Assembly: GCA_963513935.1 (NCBI GenBank)
Contig: OY740777.1
Location: 11,643,092-11,707,091, forward strand
DNA length: 64,000 nucleotides
Reading direction: 5' to 3'
Source of the DNA: Aphrophora alni
Taxonomy: Eukaryota > Arthropoda > Insecta > Hemiptera > Aphrophoridae
This document shows, one piece after another, positions 63,310-64,000 of this stretch. Made by a program: the position numbers and the translations under genes. How positions within the stretch are numbered: the stretch's first letter is position 1; each line of letters opens with the position of its first letter. The notes under the pieces are model-generated. The model was not told the origin of the DNA. It searched no databases and saw only the letters and a list, made by a program, of their open reading frames with translations.

Positions 63310-64000
63310 AGATATTTTATATCACTGATATTTGTATTTTTAGCGTAAATGTTATCTGATTAAATATAGCCTAGTATGATCATAACCCTTCCCCACAACC
63401 CTCTCAGGAACATTCTTTTATTATTTGAGTAAGGTCCGTTATAACTCCCCCCCCCCTGGAGAAGGATTAAAAAAAGTTCTTATGTAAAGAGTCTACACAC
63501 AAACTAAGATTCAAAAACTTTATTTTATATCACTGATATTTGTATTTTTAGCGTTAATGTTATCTGATTAAATATAGTATGATCATAACCCTTCCCCACA
63601 ACCCTCTCAGGAACATTCTTTTATTATTTGAGTAAGGTCTGTTATAACTCCCCCCCCCCCTCGAGAAGGATTAAAAAAAGTTCTTATGTAAAGAGTCTAC
63701 ACACAAACTAAGATTCAAAAACTTTATTTTATATCACTGATATTTGTATTTTTAGCGTTAATGTTATCTGATTAAATATAGTATGATCATAACCCTTCCC
63801 CACAACCCTCTCAGGAACATTCTTTTATTATTTGAGTAAGGTCCGTTATAACTCCCCCCCCCCCCTAAGATTCAAAAACTTTATTTTATATCACTGATAT
63901 TTGTATTTTTAGCGTTAATGTTATCTGATTAAATATAGTATGATCATAACCCTTCCCCACAACCCTCTCAGGAACATTCTTTTATTATTTGAGTAAGGTC
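63310..64000. repeat. ~205-bp tandem array running off the window
   Basis: The unit includes TTTATATCACTGATATTTGT, AGCGTTAATGTTATCTGATT, ATGATCATAACCCTTCCCCA, CCCTCTCAGGAACATTCTTT, a C-run of 10-13, then GAGAAGGATTAAAAAAAGTT and TAAAGAGTCTACACACAAAC. ATCACTGATA recurs at 63,321, 63,529, 63,733 and 63,890. The last interval is only 157 bp because about 47 bp between the C-run and AAGATTCAAAA is missing. Copies 2-4 are nearly identical apart from the C-run length, so amplification is recent. Confidence 0.97.

Overview
The window is 64 kb of very AT-rich eukaryotic DNA with few genes and many repeats. It has no bacterial gene layout, operons, CRISPR array or recognisable rRNA/tRNA gene. The best guess is an arthropod, probably an insect: there are short TTAGG-type (CCTAA) runs, a LINE reverse-transcriptase tail of a type common in insects, spliceosomal-type introns, and a relic of an uncharacterised, transposon-like protein family that I recall mainly from arthropod genomes. 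The assignment to a hemipteran-like insect is weak inference.

Layout. 1-1.47 kb is a 163-bp satellite. 1.5-12.5 kb is AT-rich DNA with diverged tandem repeats near 5.0-5.6 and 8.9-9.2 kb and two less AT-rich blocks (9.3-9.56 and 10.9-11.56 kb). 12.5-13.3 kb is a 22-25-bp minisatellite. 13.3-18.6 kb is mostly unassigned and contains a purine-skewed kilobase with nested hairpins. 18.65-19.58 kb is a 60-bp array. 20-27.6 kb holds microsatellites (one CT tract is over 400 bp) and short dispersed repeats. 27.7-28.7 kb is a ~115-bp array, followed by a minus-strand exon-like ORF. 29-35.7 kb is mostly unassigned and includes a 154-bp GA tract. 35.75-36.13 kb is a broken LINE C-terminus. 38.1-40.85 kb is a broken, apparently split gene of the uncharacterised transposon-like family. 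44.9-45.66 kb is an inverted-repeat element. 47.1-47.7 kb holds palindromic elements. 50.74-50.92 kb is a near-perfect long hairpin. 51.9-52.2 kb is a small inverted-repeat element. 54.5-54.7 kb is a plausible minus-strand terminal exon. 59.7-60.5 kb is a 66-bp array with higher-order structure. 62.35-62.46 and about 63.1-63.2 kb are plausible plus-strand exons. 63.3 kb to the end is a ~205-bp array that runs off the window.

No intact protein-coding gene can be supported. Most ORFs of 60-150 codons here look like chance ORFs in AT-rich DNA or translations of simple repeats. Real coding signal is limited to the two transposon-type pseudogenes and a few exon-sized islands of higher GC with splice-like borders. 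Those islands could be exons of a gene with very large introns, and most of the window could then be intron. All counts and alignments below were made by eye.
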